Shown here: positions 11,583 through 23,939 of the stretch, one piece after another
Layout: every line of letters begins with the position of its first letter
How positions within the stretch are numbered: position 1 is the stretch's first letter
Assembly (NCBI RefSeq): GCF_037975245.1
Contig: NC_092577.1
Span: 23,462,398 to 23,526,397, forward strand
Length of the DNA stretch: 64,000 bases
Source: Apostichopus japonicus
Taxonomy: Eukaryota; Echinodermata; Holothuroidea; Aspidochirotida; Stichopodidae
Direction of reading: 5' to 3'
Notes under the pieces: generated by a model
Seen by the model: only the letters and a program-made list of their open reading frames with translations
What the model was told of the DNA's origin: nothing
Database searches by the model: none
Made by a program: the position numbers and the translations under genes

Positions 11583-12165
11583 GTGGTAGAATTGACTTCA
11601 ATTGCCAAGGAAGGACCCATCTATGTATGTTGCTGCTGTGAACAATTGTGGTTAAAAAAGAGTGTTAAAAATGTGAAAACATTGAAAGAAAAGGTAAGTT
11701 CACACCATCAGATTTACCTAAAAGACATTGTCAATCCTGATAATAATATCCATATCTGTAATACTTGTCATAAATGTCTTGAAGATGGTAGATCTCCCAC
11801 TTCATTAAGTCATGGCTTATTGAAGCTGCATTAAATACCACCACAATTATGCAATTTGAACAATCTTCAAGAAAGCCTAGTAGCTTTGAGGATTCCCTTC
11901 ATGAAGATTCAAGAACTACCTCGAGGAGGTCAATTAGGTATTAGTGGAAATGTGATCAATGTTCCTTCCAATATTTCCACTACTGTATCTACTTTGCCAA
12001 GAACTGTAAATGAACAAGAAATAATAACTTTGCAATTGAAGAGGGAAATGGATTACAATCATTCTTATCATGTTCGTAATATTCGTCCGCTGCGTGTTCT
12101 CAAAGCTGCAAAATGGTTAGTTGAAAAATAGTCACTTATACAAACAAGATGATATTTTTATTAAT
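11583..12165 (+). pseudogene. Helentron CCCC/DUF6570-like region
   Basis: Two adjacent frames encode a cysteine-rich start (YVCCCCEQLW, then CNTCHKCLEDG) and RGGQLGISGNVINVP...LPRTVNEQE...RPLRVLKAAKWLVEK. The same order occurs in copy 2 (YVCCCCQQLWYKES, MNLKGNMVNV, KVIDAAKWLLANSQLY), which supports a conserved domain. The pattern resembles DUF6570, found N-terminal to Helitron_like_N domains; its role is unknown, and the cysteines suggest metal binding. A frameshift at about 11835 and a stop at 12129 break it. Confidence 0.6.
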
Positions 12166-12229
12166 GAAAACTTCAATTTGATGATTGGAATGAAACTGAC
12201 AATAGTAGTGATCATCTTGAAACTGGAAA

Positions 12230-13247
12230 CATTATTAGGTGCCCCCATAGAGTTATCTCCTGGGCAAATATGCAGTATTGCTCCTGCAGAAGGGAAATAT
12301 TCCTCTAGGAATATTCCAAGATAGAAATGCTGAAGAATTGTCATTTCCGACATTGTTTTGTGGCTTACCTAGACAAGAAGGATTTATGGATTTACCTTTA
12401 CTACAGTCAGGTTTGCAAGAGGGAACTGCGCCATAGAGACAGACGGTTTGCAAACAATACGGCTAACAGTTTCTTCAAGTTAAAAAAGCAAAGAGAAAGT
12501 ATCTTTTTGCTTACGCAGATGCAAGTACATGTCACTTCCAACAGCTAGCTTACTAAAAACACCTGGGTCCCTTGAGAACTTAATTCATTTAGATGAAGGA
12601 TTTGGTATCTTTAAATTTCTTAGAGGATCTCCTCCATATTGGCAAAACGCACAGAAAGACCTTTTCGCCATGATACGGCAATTGGGTTTGCCAACTTGAT
12701 TAATGTCTCTGTCAGCTGCTGAAACAAAATTGGTACATCTCTTACAAATTCTTTCAATAACAGTCAAAGGTCATAATGTCTCTCATTAAGTCAGACCCTG
12801 TAACATGTGTCAGATATTTTCATTTTGCTTTTCACACTTTCCTTACCATGTTCTTGCAAAACAATCTAAATCAAATTGGTAGTCTGCAGGATTATTTTTA
12901 TCGCATCGAGTTTCAGCAGCGTGGCTCACCACATGTCCATATGCTAGTTTGGATTGAGGATGCACCTTCTACTCAACACAGTACTCTTGAAGATATTGCA
13001 AGGAAATATGTGCCGATTCTCCTTTCCAATGCCTCCAATGAGGAAAAGTATTTTTAAACCACTGAGTTCTCACGAATCTACAGCTGATCTAAAAAAGATA
13101 TACCAAGATATTTGCACAAGACTTACAGAAATGAAAATGAGTAGTGACTCTAGATTTGATGAGTTTCTCCAAGAGTTGAGTATTACTGAAGAAACTTACA
13201 TCTTACCAATAAGGTCATCTTTAACTAGAGATCACCAAGTAGTATAA
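12230..13247 (+). pseudogene. Helentron Rep, N-terminal part with HUH nuclease motif
   Basis: This is the rolling-circle replication initiator of the transposon. Scattered frames encode SIAPAEGK, FPTLFCGLPRQEG, FKFLRGSPPYW and SLIKSDPVTCVRYF. They are followed by the nuclease core FQQRGSPHVHMLVWIEDAP near 12910-12965, where HVH is the metal-binding HUH motif. A shifted frame adds CRFSFPMPPM and the segment ending EETYILPIRSSLTRD. Stops and frameshifts (for example near 12420, 12699 and 13040) inactivate it. The order matches Helitron_like_N families and the minus-strand copy at 22093-23046. Confidence 0.8.
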
Positions 13248-13255
13248 GAATAAAT

Positions 13256-15799
13256 TCTTATCATACATTTGTACTACGTGCCTGGCAAGCGAATATGGAT
13301 ATGCAATTTGTGCTAGACCCCTACGCATGTGCAATGTACATTGCATCATATATAAATAAATCTCAAAGGGGCATGAGTAATATACTAAAAAGAGCTGCTG
13401 AAGAAGCAAAAGCAGGCAACAAAGATATTACAATCAAAGTCACACACATTGGTAATAATTTCCTCAATAGTGTTGAAATAAGTGCCCAAGAAGCTGTGTA
13501 TTATATTCTACAGCTACCCTTTCATAAGTCCAGTAGATCCATCACTTTCATTAATACAAACCCCCCTGAGAAACAGTTCATGTTACTGAAACCTCTTAGT
13601 GAAATACAAAAAATGAAAGATACCGATACTAACTTTGAATGTGACAATCTTCTAAAGAAGTATGCCAGACGGCTCAAAATACTAGAAAACTTGTCTAGCA
13701 GAGTTGGTCTCAATCTACAACCTAACATATGATTTCCAATCCCACAGTGAAGTAGAAAGTAACACAGATGAGGAAGATAACACTGCTGCTGAATCTGCTG
13801 ATGACACTGGCAGTTGTTATCATGTAGGCAACTTAAAATACCAGAAAAGAAAGTCATTAGATTTGTTAACATTAAAAAGGAAACTGATCCAGAAAATCCC
13901 TTCAGAGAACTTTTACTCCATTTTTACCCTTGGAGAAAGGAACAAGATATCAAAGGTGACCACAGTTCTTACCAAGAAAAGTATTGCCAATGCACTGAAC
14001 AAATATCCATGAAGCAAGCTATGTTTTCGTCAGTAGCAAAGAGTGAACTTCATGCTGCATTTTCAGAATATCAATTGTCGACTTGTGCATTATGTGGACA
14101 TGAACCTTGGGTAAAGGCATATTCTGCACCAAATATGGAACATTTCAATGAACAAGACCTAGCAGAAGACATTCAATACTCATCAAACTTTTCATCTCTT
14201 CTGCCTAGTGAACTTTCCCACTCAAGGTATGACTTGGGCCAAGATATTAGAGTTTCATTAAATTCTCATAACACTGAACTTTGGGTACCACTCTGTATTC
14301 CGGATGCTCAATACTATCCTCTAGTGCAAAGTCTGAATGTTAAGCAAAAGTGTATTTTTCATCATGTTCTCCATGCATTCAAAATGAAAGAAATTCCTCT
14401 ACATTTGTTTATTACTGGAGGTGCTGGAGTTGGTAAATCTCAGCTCCTTAAAGCAATCCACCAAAGTTTGCTTCGCATTTTTTCTCCTGGTTTACAGGAA
14501 AATCCGGATGATCTGAAAGTACTTTTGACTGCTCCTACAGGAAAAGCTGTATATCTTATCAGAGGCTCAACTATCCACTCTGCATTACAAATACCTGTAA
14601 GCCAAGGCTTTCACTACAAACCACTTTCAGCTGAAAAATTAAACACTCTTCGTACAAAATATAAATCTCTAAAGCTCATGATAATTGATGAAGTATCAAT
14701 GGTTGGAAATGGCATGTTAAGTTACATTAACATACGATTCCAAGATATGAGTTGACAAGAACCATTTGGCAACGTCAGTGTTATAACCTTTGGAGATCTG
14801 TTCCAATTAAGACCAGTCTTTCATGTATGGATATTTCAAAACTTATCACTTGACTATGGTCCACTCGCTACAAATATGTGGCTTTCTCTCTTTAAAATGT
14901 TTGAATTAGATCAAATAATGCGACAACAAAATGATCCCTTTGCTTTGCACAAATTCTAAACAGATTGCGGGATGGGAAACAGAGGATGATATTTCAGTTC
15001 TCAAGACGAGAACAGTAACAACATGCCCTGCTAATATTCAAGATACATATCTATTCTCAACCAACAAACAAGTGAGTAACCTCAATGACACTGTCTTCAA
15101 TACATTACCTCACACCAAATACTATATCAAAGCTATAGATGTTGTTATTGGTGATGTATCAAAATCAGTTGCTCAACGTATCATTAGTGCCATACCATTA
15201 AATCCAACTATGACAATGGGGCTTTTCAATCAACTACATATTACAGAACAGCAAAAAGTAGAACTCTGTTTAAATATGAATATTGAAGATGGGTTAGTCA
15301 ATGGTACATCTGGAGAAGTAATGACGATTCATACACATTAAAACATAGTCATGATTATTTGGGTACAGTTTGATCTAGAAAATCAATCATTATTTGACTA
15401 CACAAGTGATAAACTGTGGACACCAATTCTGAAAAGTAATAGGCAGTTCACTGTCACTAGACATGAAATGGACATGTATTAACAAAGCAATTTCCTCTTC
15501 GTCCAGCTCATGCTAAAACAATCCACAGAAGCCAAGGAGACACTTTGCAGAAAGTTTTTGTAGACCTTGGTGGAAGAAATATCCAATGACATATGCATTA
15601 TGTTGCATTGAGTCGACTCACATCAATGTCAGGTCTACAGATAGCCAATCTAAATGAAAGCAAAATATCTGTCAGTAGAGAAGTACAAAAAGAAATGGAA
15701 AGGTTGAGAAATTCATCAGTTGCAACAAATTTCACATACCAAACACTCTCACACCATTGTATTAAAAAATATCAGGTCATTAAGAAAACATGTTTGTGA
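13256..15799 (+). pseudogene. Helentron Rep tyrosine region and PIF1-family helicase
   Basis: The frame at 13295-13732 contains MYIASYINKSQRGMS, the two-tyrosine plus lysine motif used for strand transfer by Helitron Reps. The frame 13814-14755 carries a superfamily 1 PIF1 helicase: Walker A FITGGAGVGKSQLL, TAPTGKAVYLIRGSTIHSAL and Walker B MIIDEVSMVG. After a stop and shift at about 14755 come ITFGDLFQLRPVF and, further on, the nucleotide-pocket segment MHYVALSRLTSMSGL near 15593. At least four frame breaks occur. In a live element this helicase would unwind the strand displaced during rolling-circle transposition. Confidence 0.85.
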
Positions 15800-16365
15800 T
15801 CTCAGATGTGAACATTATCTTCTGAACGCAAGTATTCTTTGTTTAGTTCAGAGCAGACTATGTCATCTTGACTCAGATGCACCATATGCTCTGCCAGACT
15901 TTTCAATGTTCAGGTTTGATTCTAACAAATATTCACATAACAGAAGATCAACTTACGGGAAGTCCCATAGCAGAATATCCCATTAAGTGCAATTCAGTTT
16001 CAGCAGAAATTATTGTAATGAAATATCACAAGATTAAACAAGCACACACATCACTCTTTCTCTATAAATACCCAAACTCTTCAAAAGATATTTTCCTAAA
16101 TGAGCTTGTTAAAGCAGTTAAAAATCATTCAGATCTACAACAAGAAATTGTAACTATTATGGGTGACTTCAACATTGATTACAACACAAATGACTACTTT
16201 TTCACGCAACTTCAGAATCATCTTGGCCAATTGTTCCGCCAAGTCATAACAAAATATACCACAAATTACAATTCAGTCTTAGACTTCATTATACAAACAT
16301 TGTTGGTAATTTTGAGAGTGGTGTTTTGGAATCTTACTTCAGTGACCATAAACCTATTTTTGTAA
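15720..16365 (+). pseudogene. Helentron C-terminal AP-endonuclease-like domain
   Basis: Overlapping frames encode IRSLRKHVCDLRCEHYLLNASILCLVQSRL and, later, EIVTIMGDFNIDYN and TTNYNSVLDFII. The GDFNID motif and the spacing match exonuclease-endonuclease-phosphatase domains. Such a domain fused after the helicase distinguishes Helentrons from canonical Helitrons. It is frameshifted and ends near 16365. Confidence 0.7.
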
Positions 16366-16524
16366 CTTACCACTAACATCCTGTTGAAAATCAATCAACA
16401 TTTCTTTTGTGCATAAATTTCACCTTCATATTATCATTTTACATTATTCTTGAAGGAAAGCGTGAAATGCGCCAATTTGTAATTAAGTGTACACTAGAAA
16501 TTTTTCCAACTTTGTTTCTTCCAG

Positions 16525-18150
16525 ATGGCTTCTAAAAGGACCATGCAGCCATATACAAAACCTTTCAAAGCAACTGTGGTTGCCATTGCACCACCTAGAG
16601 AATTTATCAACAACAATGGAGAAAAGAAGTCCATGATATTACTTGCTTTTGCCAACTCAGAAAAGGTATTTAAGGCATCGCTGTACAATTCCAAAATGAC
16701 CTGCATCAAAGAAGGAAGCACTTTAGCAGTAAAAAACTACATCACCAAGCCTGACGGTAGCCTGATTTTTAATCAGGCTACATCCATTTTCTTAACTCAA
16801 CCACTTCAGGTTCCAAGTAAGCTCAAAGAAGAAGCTTACAGCATAGTGCACCCACCTGAAGCTGAGTTAATGGCCATCTCCAAAGCAGCTTCATCTCCTG
16901 TAAATACACCTGTGTCCCTTAAAGGCTTCATCACACAGGTATGTAACTGCTTGTAGGTATTCTTTTTAGCATTATTTCAATATTAACTGAACTTTCTCTT
17001 CTGCCTTCACACAATTGCTGCTTCTTTCTAGTACAGTTTGTACTTTGAGTGGTTTATAAAGACCAATGCACACAGACATCAGAAAACATGAATCGTGAAA
17101 GAAAAACCTTGTTTCTTGTCTTTGGTTACTTGCCTTTAATAGGCAGGCATTACATTGTATTGGAAACATGTGAAAAACTTGTAAGGATTATGTGTCAAGA
17201 AGAGAAGCTTGAACTAATATCATATTTAATGGGAAAATGGCCAAAATATGCCTTTCTCACCATTGGATTGGCCAAGTAAGCTACCAATGTATCTGTAGGT
17301 ATTATGCCTACAGACCTGCAATTTTCGGAGGGAATTGGGTAGTACATAGAGAAGGGTATTTAGAAGTACACGGAAAAGAAGTACACGGAAAAGTATTTGC
17401 AATGATTGCAAACATAGTTTCAAAATGTAGTTTTGCTCTTAATTTCAGCATGCAGAGCATATTCCATAGATCAAATATCACTGATAGTGTCATTGAATAT
17501 CTGTGTTTTTACACTTTTTGCTGTAGAGTTCTTACAAAGTAGCTCTAGGCTTTTCTGTCACCTTGTTGTAGTTACTCCATGACACAAAGTTTTGCATCTT
17601 TAAGGTAAAAAAGTTGCTGTGGATAAAATTTTAAAAAATAAGATATTTTTTGGTGGGAAATCTATATCTATCCTTTACAGGATTTCAAAACATCATTTGC
17701 GAGAAGTCATAAGTCATTTGATGTTAAAAGAAGCTATTGCAAAACATTGTAAATATAACTTCCAAAGATCAGAGCACCGAGAAAATACTTGAGTGCTGCT
17801 GTTACCCTTAATGTATATTTTGCTTACAATCAATGCTTTTCCGCATTGCAAAGGTCAAATACAGTGTAACGTCACCATAAACAGTTAGCCAGATTAATTA
17901 GTTATGCCATTTTCTGCTTATATACTTTTCCAAGGATGAAAGCCCAAGATCAGTTAATGTTGCCGGGCGAACCACACACGTTAGAGGCTTAACATTGGAG
18001 GATTCAACATCCAGTATTAAACTCTCGCTCTGGAGGGAACAATCTGAAACCTCACTAAAGATTGGAGACTTCATTTCTGCCACAAATCTGACCATCACAA
18101 AGTTCAACAATGCAGCAACTGATGGTACTACCTCAAGAACTGTCATCAAG
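16525..18150 (+). CDS. RPA-like single-strand DNA-binding protein, 5' coding exons
   Basis: Two coding exons, 16525-16938 and 17935-18150, are joined by a phase-0 GT-AG intron. A third donor (GTAATG at 18151) shows that the gene continued, but no later exon was recognised. The ATG follows directly on a TTTCTTCCAG acceptor, implying an upstream untranslated exon. The first 138 codons look like an OB-fold (KPFKATVVAIAPPREF, KKSMILLAFANSEKVF). The second exon is typical of RPA large-subunit DNA-binding domains (VRGLTLEDSTSSIKLSLW, LKIGDFISATNLTI). Both exons are free of stops, unlike the Helentron just upstream. It may be a host gene, a transposon-captured gene or a 3'-truncated copy; RPA-like genes are known Helitron cargo. 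Confidence 0.7.
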
Positions 18151-18410
18151 GTAATGAATACACCTTTCAATTGGTTTGTTACTGTTTGTATGCTTGGTAC
18201 TACATGAATAGAAGATTGAGTGGTGAGGTCATGCACATTGAATGCAAGAAACCTCTCTGTTTGTTGCAATGCATTTGTCTTCGTGTGTGTGCATATGCGT
18301 ACCTGTGTCACTTAGCTTCTTATAACAATTTCTCAACAAGAGAAGCTTTTTGGTATGAAGGTGCATCACATTGAAGAGAAAAGCTGTATTGTTTGGATTA
18401 CTTGCTGAAA

Positions 18411-18910
18411 GCCAATGAACCTATGCGTTCAGGTGGAGATACTGTATTTTGCTGGTGACTTTCCACAAAATCAAGGCTTCATCTATAGCCCTTGGTAGGT
18501 CAGATGGCATTATTAGGACTTAACATATGATATACCAATAACATTGTCAGCGGATGTCAATTAGTGTGGGGTTCAGAAACCTCCAGATGTACGTTTGTGT
18601 TTGTGTGTAACCAAGAAAGTGTGTAACAAATGAAGCTAAGTAATGTTCACAGGTATGTCATGTGGTGCCTCTGGGACTCATGACATCAAAGGTCAATGAA
18701 CAATACCTTTATGTCACACTGTCAAAATCATTTACAGAGAGTAAATGAAACAAAGTTTTCGGTTAAAATAAGGTTCACCAGGTCAATGCGGCAAAAATGA
18801 TGCAAAATGTGTGTCACAAACTCCTCCAAGACGATAGGTCCGAAGAAAATCAAACTTGATGGGTACATGCCTAGGTATGTGATGTTGTGCCTCTGTAACT
18901 TATGATCTCA
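18411..18910. other. Possible diverged AGGTCA-type repeat
   Basis: GAACCTATGCGTTCAGGTGG followed by TGTGTTTGTGTGTAACC, TCAAAGGTCAATGAA and AGGTCCGAAGAAAATCAAACTTG recalls the start and body of the element at 6667, but alignment by eye is weak. Similar phrases occur at 47440-47700 and 48340-48520. No gene is supported. Confidence 0.35.
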
Positions 18911-19079
18911 TTATTATCATTGTTGGGTCCTTAGCTCAAGAAAGAAAACTCGGAGGCAATTTTTGGAGATCTGTTCTTTGTGAAATGCGCTCAACTTTGA
19001 CAGCGTAGCGATTAACTGATGAGAGTAAAAAAAATGAAGCAAAAGACATAGAAAATAAATTGCTACTAATATCTCCATA

Positions 19080-19171
19080 CACTACCCCTTTAACTCTTGA
19101 GGACTTCCAAACTCACTACCCCTTTAACTCTACAGGACTACCAAACTCACTACCCCTTTAACTTCCAAACT
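19080..19171. repeat. 34-bp tandem repeat, about 2.7 units
   Basis: CACTACCCCTTTAACTC(T/A)..GGACT.CCAAACT recurs at 19080-19113 and 19114-19147, with a shortened unit at 19148-19171. Confidence 0.8.
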
Positions 19172-21377
19172 CCCAAGAAACTGCATATACGTAATATAAA
19201 CCACATAACAACATCCCTGAAAAATATGCATTGTGAAATAGATCACCTTTCATATAAACCCTAGCCAAGTCTAAACTACAAACTTGATAAACCTCCAATT
19301 TCCCCACTGAATACCACAGTACTGAAAAACACATTCACCCAGGCTAACCCAGGGAAGCTTAACTGAACGAGAATATTGAAATAAACCCAAGCCCAATAAA
19401 AGTACGTATACCCCTGCAACAAACGATTGCAAAATAACATGTAACCGAAACAATTTTCCCACCTCCACGTAAGAACCGAAACGAAAGAACCTGATGTACT
19501 GCAGTTCACAACCGTAAACTGGAAAAACAAAATACAATTATGAGTAAGAACACTGCAACATACGCAATGTCAATCTCTAACAAAAACCTTGACACATCTT
19601 ACAAAAACATAAAACTGCACTGCAACCAAGTAATAAGGAACAATGTTAAGTAAGTCCTAACGTTACACTCGGAATACAACAAGACATATATGCATTTAAT
19701 ATATAAAGTATAGGAATACACTCTCGCTACTATCTCCATGAAGAAAGAGCAAAGTCACATGTACCAAAAAGAAACCTAGCAACCTCACAGAAAAACCCAT
19801 ATCCCAAGAAAGCTGTCAATAGACAATAAAATAAACAAAGGAACTATTTACCCACCTAAACCTTATAATTGCATACCCAAGCTGCCGAAACACCATCTGA
19901 AAAACAGCAACAGCCCAAACAAGATGGCTGAAGTCAATCTAAGTTTCACTCACTGAAAACGAGGGCGCTATAAACCAATTGAAGGAGTAAAGACTAAACT
20001 AGAAATCAAATTTGGTTACAACAATCATTATTATTATTACCATTATCATTATTTTTATTACTAATATTGCCCAGTATATTGTAATCTGTGTTAACCAGAG
20101 GTACTTGATCCACCATCTGACGAGAGTGATTTCATTATAACTGCAGTGACACAGGCAAAAGTGACAGGAATGTCTATTGTTGCACTCCTCTAAAAACAAT
20201 ATTGTTCATACTTTGTTTCCAGCAGTCATCTTGCTTTTTTGTTCTTGCCATATTTTGTGTTACAACGTGTGTTATTTCTCTCTCTTTTTAACAATCATAA
20301 AACGTCTTCCAGTACAGTGCACAATGAAAACCGAACTTATTAAGTATGTATGTATTAAGGGTGCTTAGGAACTGAAAATTTCAGTTCCCACCAAACCTGG
20401 AACTTGGAAAGCATTCAGTTCTGCTTCACCCCCACTATTATTGTTATCGACATTTCCTAGTTCATAACTGCAAGAAAACACATCTTTGACTGGACATAGC
20501 ACATCAGGGCCATTCTCGGTCACGTGTGTGACGACTTATTAGAGGCTATTAATTAATCGCACTAGTAAGGACAGTCGAATTGTTTAAAAAATAATGTGTA
20601 AAGTTATGTGTGCTATTACATTCCATCATATGTTAAATTATTCTATTTTAAAAGGTTAGACACTAGGATAGAAAAATGTGTCTGAAGGCACAAAAGTGTC
20701 GTGAATAACACTCATTAAAACCATGTTCATTAACTTTTCTTGTTAAACACATTCACATTGAAGTAATATTGATATTTGTTACCGCAGTTATCTTGTTCAT
20801 GGCTTTAATTTAAAATTAGTCAACTTCTTGTAGTAATGTTATCAAACATTATTATATCATTGTTCTCAGTTATTTTACAGCTATTTTTATGTTACTGAGC
20901 AGCTTGTATTTGATATTTTTCGCATTTTTTTGGAATAAACTAGTTTGTTCATGTAAATCCTTATCATAGTCTTTGATAATTTTGTTTTGATGACTCACAT
21001 TGTCTTACCATTCAGGCGTGCAGGAAAAAATTCAGGATTATCAGTATTTGCAATTTATAAAAATGTTAAAATAGAGGTATTTAGGACTGTCTGACATTTG
21101 CTATGGTATGAAAATGTCCCAAAATATTTCACATCGAAAATAAAAAGTTTATCCCTCCCACACAACAGGAAATTTTCCATACAATCCTGAATATGGATGA
21201 TTCATGAAGTATATTGAATTTGTAAGGTGTGAAATTTTACAATTACTTGGTAATTCCATCTAGGACGCAACTGCTACTTAACAAAAGTCATGATGGGAAA
21301 TGTTATTGGCAAAGCAGTGTACAAAACTTCGCACAACAAAGAAAAGATAAACATACTCTACCATGGACCATTTATGC
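19172..21377. other. AT-rich non-coding stretch
   Basis: There are short ATT-type microsatellites (about 20028-20065) and long A/T runs. Open frames at 19271-19537 (minus) and 20177-20368 have no motifs. No gene is supported. Confidence 0.5.
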
Positions 21378-21385
21378 ATTCAGCA

Positions 21386-21750
21386 CAAGGGCGGCGGAAG
21401 CACTTTTAACCTGGGTGGCACCGACGTCGAAGGGCACTTTGCAGAAATTCGATTGGACTCATGCAGCCTGATATTTAGTTCCCTTTATAACTGTTATTGT
21501 ATTATCTCCCCCCCCCCCTTGAAGGAAAAATGCATACAACTTTTTTTCCAATCGAAATAGCTTTGAGTTTGACCCACATTAATTCATTAATAGTTCTAAA
21601 TTAGGATTAGATCTCTTACTGAAATATCGCTCAACTAATAAGGTGATCAAGAGTACACTTTTCATGTAGAAAATGGGCACATTTTTAACCTAAGGAAAAG
21701 TGGGGGGGGGGCACGTGCTATCTGAGCCACCCCCGGTTCCGCCGCCCTTG
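21386..21750. mobile_element. Non-autonomous hAT element (MITE), 365 bp
   Basis: Terminal inverted repeats CAAGGGCGGCGGAA (left) and its complement TTCCGCCGCCCTTG (right) are flanked by a perfect 8-bp target duplication ATTCAGCA at 21378-21385 and 21751-21758. An 8-bp duplication and a short terminal repeat beginning CA define hAT superfamily insertions. The repeats closely resemble those of the large hAT at 30263-40585 (CAG..GCGGCGGAAC). It has no transposase, so it would need one in trans. Internal C and G homopolymers are present. Confidence 0.92.
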
Positions 21751-22092
21751 ATTCAGCATCAATGAAAAGTAGAGCCTAATAACAGTCATGTACAATAAAA
21801 GCAGCTCGGTCCTTGTGAATCCAGTTGCGTCTTCATATGTATTTTACTTCCAATCACACTACTAGGGCTGACTGTAGTCGAACTCCTGATGATACGAACG
21901 AGTGGGAGGACGTAGTCTTCTGGTTCTATTGGCTATGAATCAATGCATTTGTCAGAGTAAAACAAATCCTCCATGCGACGGGGGCAAACCATTTTTCCGG
22001 ATTTTCGCTGGCATGTCGTACGACAGCTACAGACCGAGGGATGATCCGCTCTCAGCCCCAGTCCCCTTACATCGGGACTGTGACTGTGTGGA

Positions 22093-22728
22093 TCATCGTC
22101 GGGTGTGCATCACCATTCCCCTCGAAAGGGAACAGATACTACACATGATCTTATCCAAAAGGCCGAGAAGCGATGCTACTTCTGTAGAAGATGCTACTTC
22201 TGTAGGAGCTGCATTTTCAAATAAAGGTGCATCTTTGACCCAAACTAGCATGTGAATGTGTGGGGAACCTCTCTGTTGGGACCCAACTCTGTAGAAATGA
22301 TCAATGATTTCACCAATTGGATGATATGAACTATACAGGAAATTATTCAAGAACCTACGAAACATGTAATCAAAGTGACGTGCACACGTGACAGGGTCAC
22401 TCTGGATAAGGTCAGATTTCTCATTCCAATTCATGTTTAAGAGTTCTTCATCTGTGAAGTGTTTGTTTTTTATTGTTCTTCCAAGGATGTTGAGTAGGTA
22501 AAGCCATCTTGTTTCAGCAGCAGAGAATGACAGAAACCATGTTGGGATTCTAAGTTGTCGAATCATTGCAAACAGTTCTTTCTTGGACCTTTCCCAATAG
22601 GGAGGGGATCCTCGTAATGTTCGGAATACTCTAAATCCTTCATGTAGGGTCAAGATTTGCTTGATACTTTCATTTGTTTTGAAATGTTGAGCAGTTAATT
22701 TCTTCCCTTTTGTTCTTTTCTTTCGCAT
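22093..22728 (-). pseudogene. Helentron copy 2 Rep HUH domain
   Basis: The 211-codon frame carries FRTLRGSPPYWERSKKELFA, SDPVTCARHFDYMF and QQRGSPHIHMLVWVKDAP; HIH is the HUH nuclease motif. A serine replaces the phenylalanine that precedes QQRG in copy 1. An 18-bp tandem duplication (GATGCTACTTCTGTAGAA/GGA) sits in the following linker near 22172-22210. The frame then shifts; CQRKSGKMVCPRR, the expected Cys-rich follow-on, appears in another frame near 21990. Confidence 0.8.
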
Positions 22729-22734
22729 ACTAAG

Positions 22735-23046
22735 TCATACTTTCTGCTGTATTTGGCTGATTTGTAACTTTCTGATTTTGTAGAATATGTTTTGGACAGC
22801 TTTGGCAAATCTTCTATCTTTGTGACGCAGTTCCCACTTACATATTGTGCTGTAATGTACCTTAACTTTGTTGTCACTTCTTGGCTGACCACAAAATAAT
22901 GTTGAAAACGCAAGTATTTCAGAAAGACTGTTTTGAAATAAGCCCGTAGGTCTATTTCCTTCACCTGGTGCTATGCAATAAGCAAGTTGGCTTAGTTCAT
23001 GAAATTCTGGTGCAAGCATATTATCTAATGTACCTGTAAGTTGCAT
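22735..23046 (-). pseudogene. Helentron copy 2 Helitron_like_N region
   Basis: The frame contains LDNMLAPEFHELSQLAYCIA, PGEGNRPTGLF, AFSTLFCGQPRSDNKVKV and ICKWELRHKDRRFAKAVQ. It parallels SIAPAEGK...FPTLFCGLPRQEG in copy 1. It connects, with a frame change near 22735, to the HUH domain. Confidence 0.7.
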
Positions 23047-23218
23047 GTCATAATTTTGAGCTTCTGTCCAATCATCATCTCAATCTGGATTGTCTGCATT
23101 GTTGTTTTGAATTGAAGGAGTTGCACCTACTGGTAAGTCAGCAATCTCATTTTTGTCAGATTGTTTTTCAAGAGGTGTCATGAATTCGTGCCAATCATCA
23201 TCCATCTGCTGTATCGTA

Positions 23219-23939
23219 TCATTCCAATTCTGATAAATTGAGACTTTCATCTTTGTATAATTGACTGTTTGCAAGTAGCCATTTTGCAGCATCAATTACT
23301 TTATTGGACCTGACATATTCACTATGAACCGAGTGCTTATAAGAAAGTTTTCTCATAAACTTGACAGGAATAGTCATGCTTTCAATCAGCTTGCGTGGTA
23401 ATAGTCTACATGTACTTGACACATCAGCTGCAACATTTACCATATTTCCTTTCAGATTCAATTGTCATCCTCTAGGAAGTTCTTTAATTTGCATAAATGG
23501 TATAAGAAGAGGTACTAATTTCTCTTCAAGAGAATGCAATTGTAATTCTTTTGGAACTGTCACAAACTTCATGTTATTGTTAAGGCTTAACGGTTGTATG
23601 TTATCAGAATTAATATATTCCTTGCAGGTACTACAAATCCACAATTTGTTGTCGAGAGAAGGATGTGTAAAGCAATGCTGAAAGTAGATTTTCCTGTTTT
23701 CTGTACAAAGCTAGTGACACTTTCTTTATACCATAACTGTTGACAACAACAGCACACATATTCTCGACCTACTGAAATAGAGTTGAGAAAGCCTTCTTGC
23801 AATTGTTGAATTGATGAAGTGTTACAGCTGGTTCTCTTGTTGTATTTGGATTTCATTTCATTAGCTGCAAACTGTGGATCTGTTCTAGCTTGTGCTATTC
23901 GTTCTTGATTCTTTTGTTTTTCTGGGACAGATGTCATTT
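23219..23939 (-). pseudogene. Helentron copy 2 CCCC/DUF6570-like region
   Basis: Frames encode EKQKNQERIAQARTDPQFAA, then YVCCCCQQLWYKESV and, after a shift, MNLKGNMVNVAADVS, LPRKLIESMTIPVKFM and KVIDAAKWLLANSQLYKDES. The order and cysteines match 11583-12165 of copy 1. Stops near 23587 and 23462 break the frame. The biochemical role of the domain is unknown. Confidence 0.6.

Larger units (their letters stand above)
9825..16380 (+). mobile_element. Decayed Helentron-type Helitron, copy 1
   Basis: Fragments of one long transposon protein lie in order on the + strand: 2A-like motif, C76-like peptidase, CCCC/DUF6570-like region, Rep with HUH and double-tyrosine motifs, PIF1-family helicase, and an AP-endonuclease-like C-terminus. 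This order, with the endonuclease last, is characteristic of Helentron/Helitron2 elements. Frameshifts and stop codons break the reading frame at many points, so the copy is non-functional. Exact ends were not recognised; the limits given are those of the coding homology. An RPA-like gene starts about 150 bp downstream on the same strand. Confidence 0.85.

Noticed and set aside
19271-19537. Two overlapping minus frames with Phe/Tyr-rich translations
   Set aside because: No start context, splice site or motif; AT-rich chance frames.
21902-22255. 117-codon + strand frame with several Cys and Asp
   Set aside because: It overlaps the antisense of the Helentron HUH domain and its linker duplication, and shows no domain of its own.
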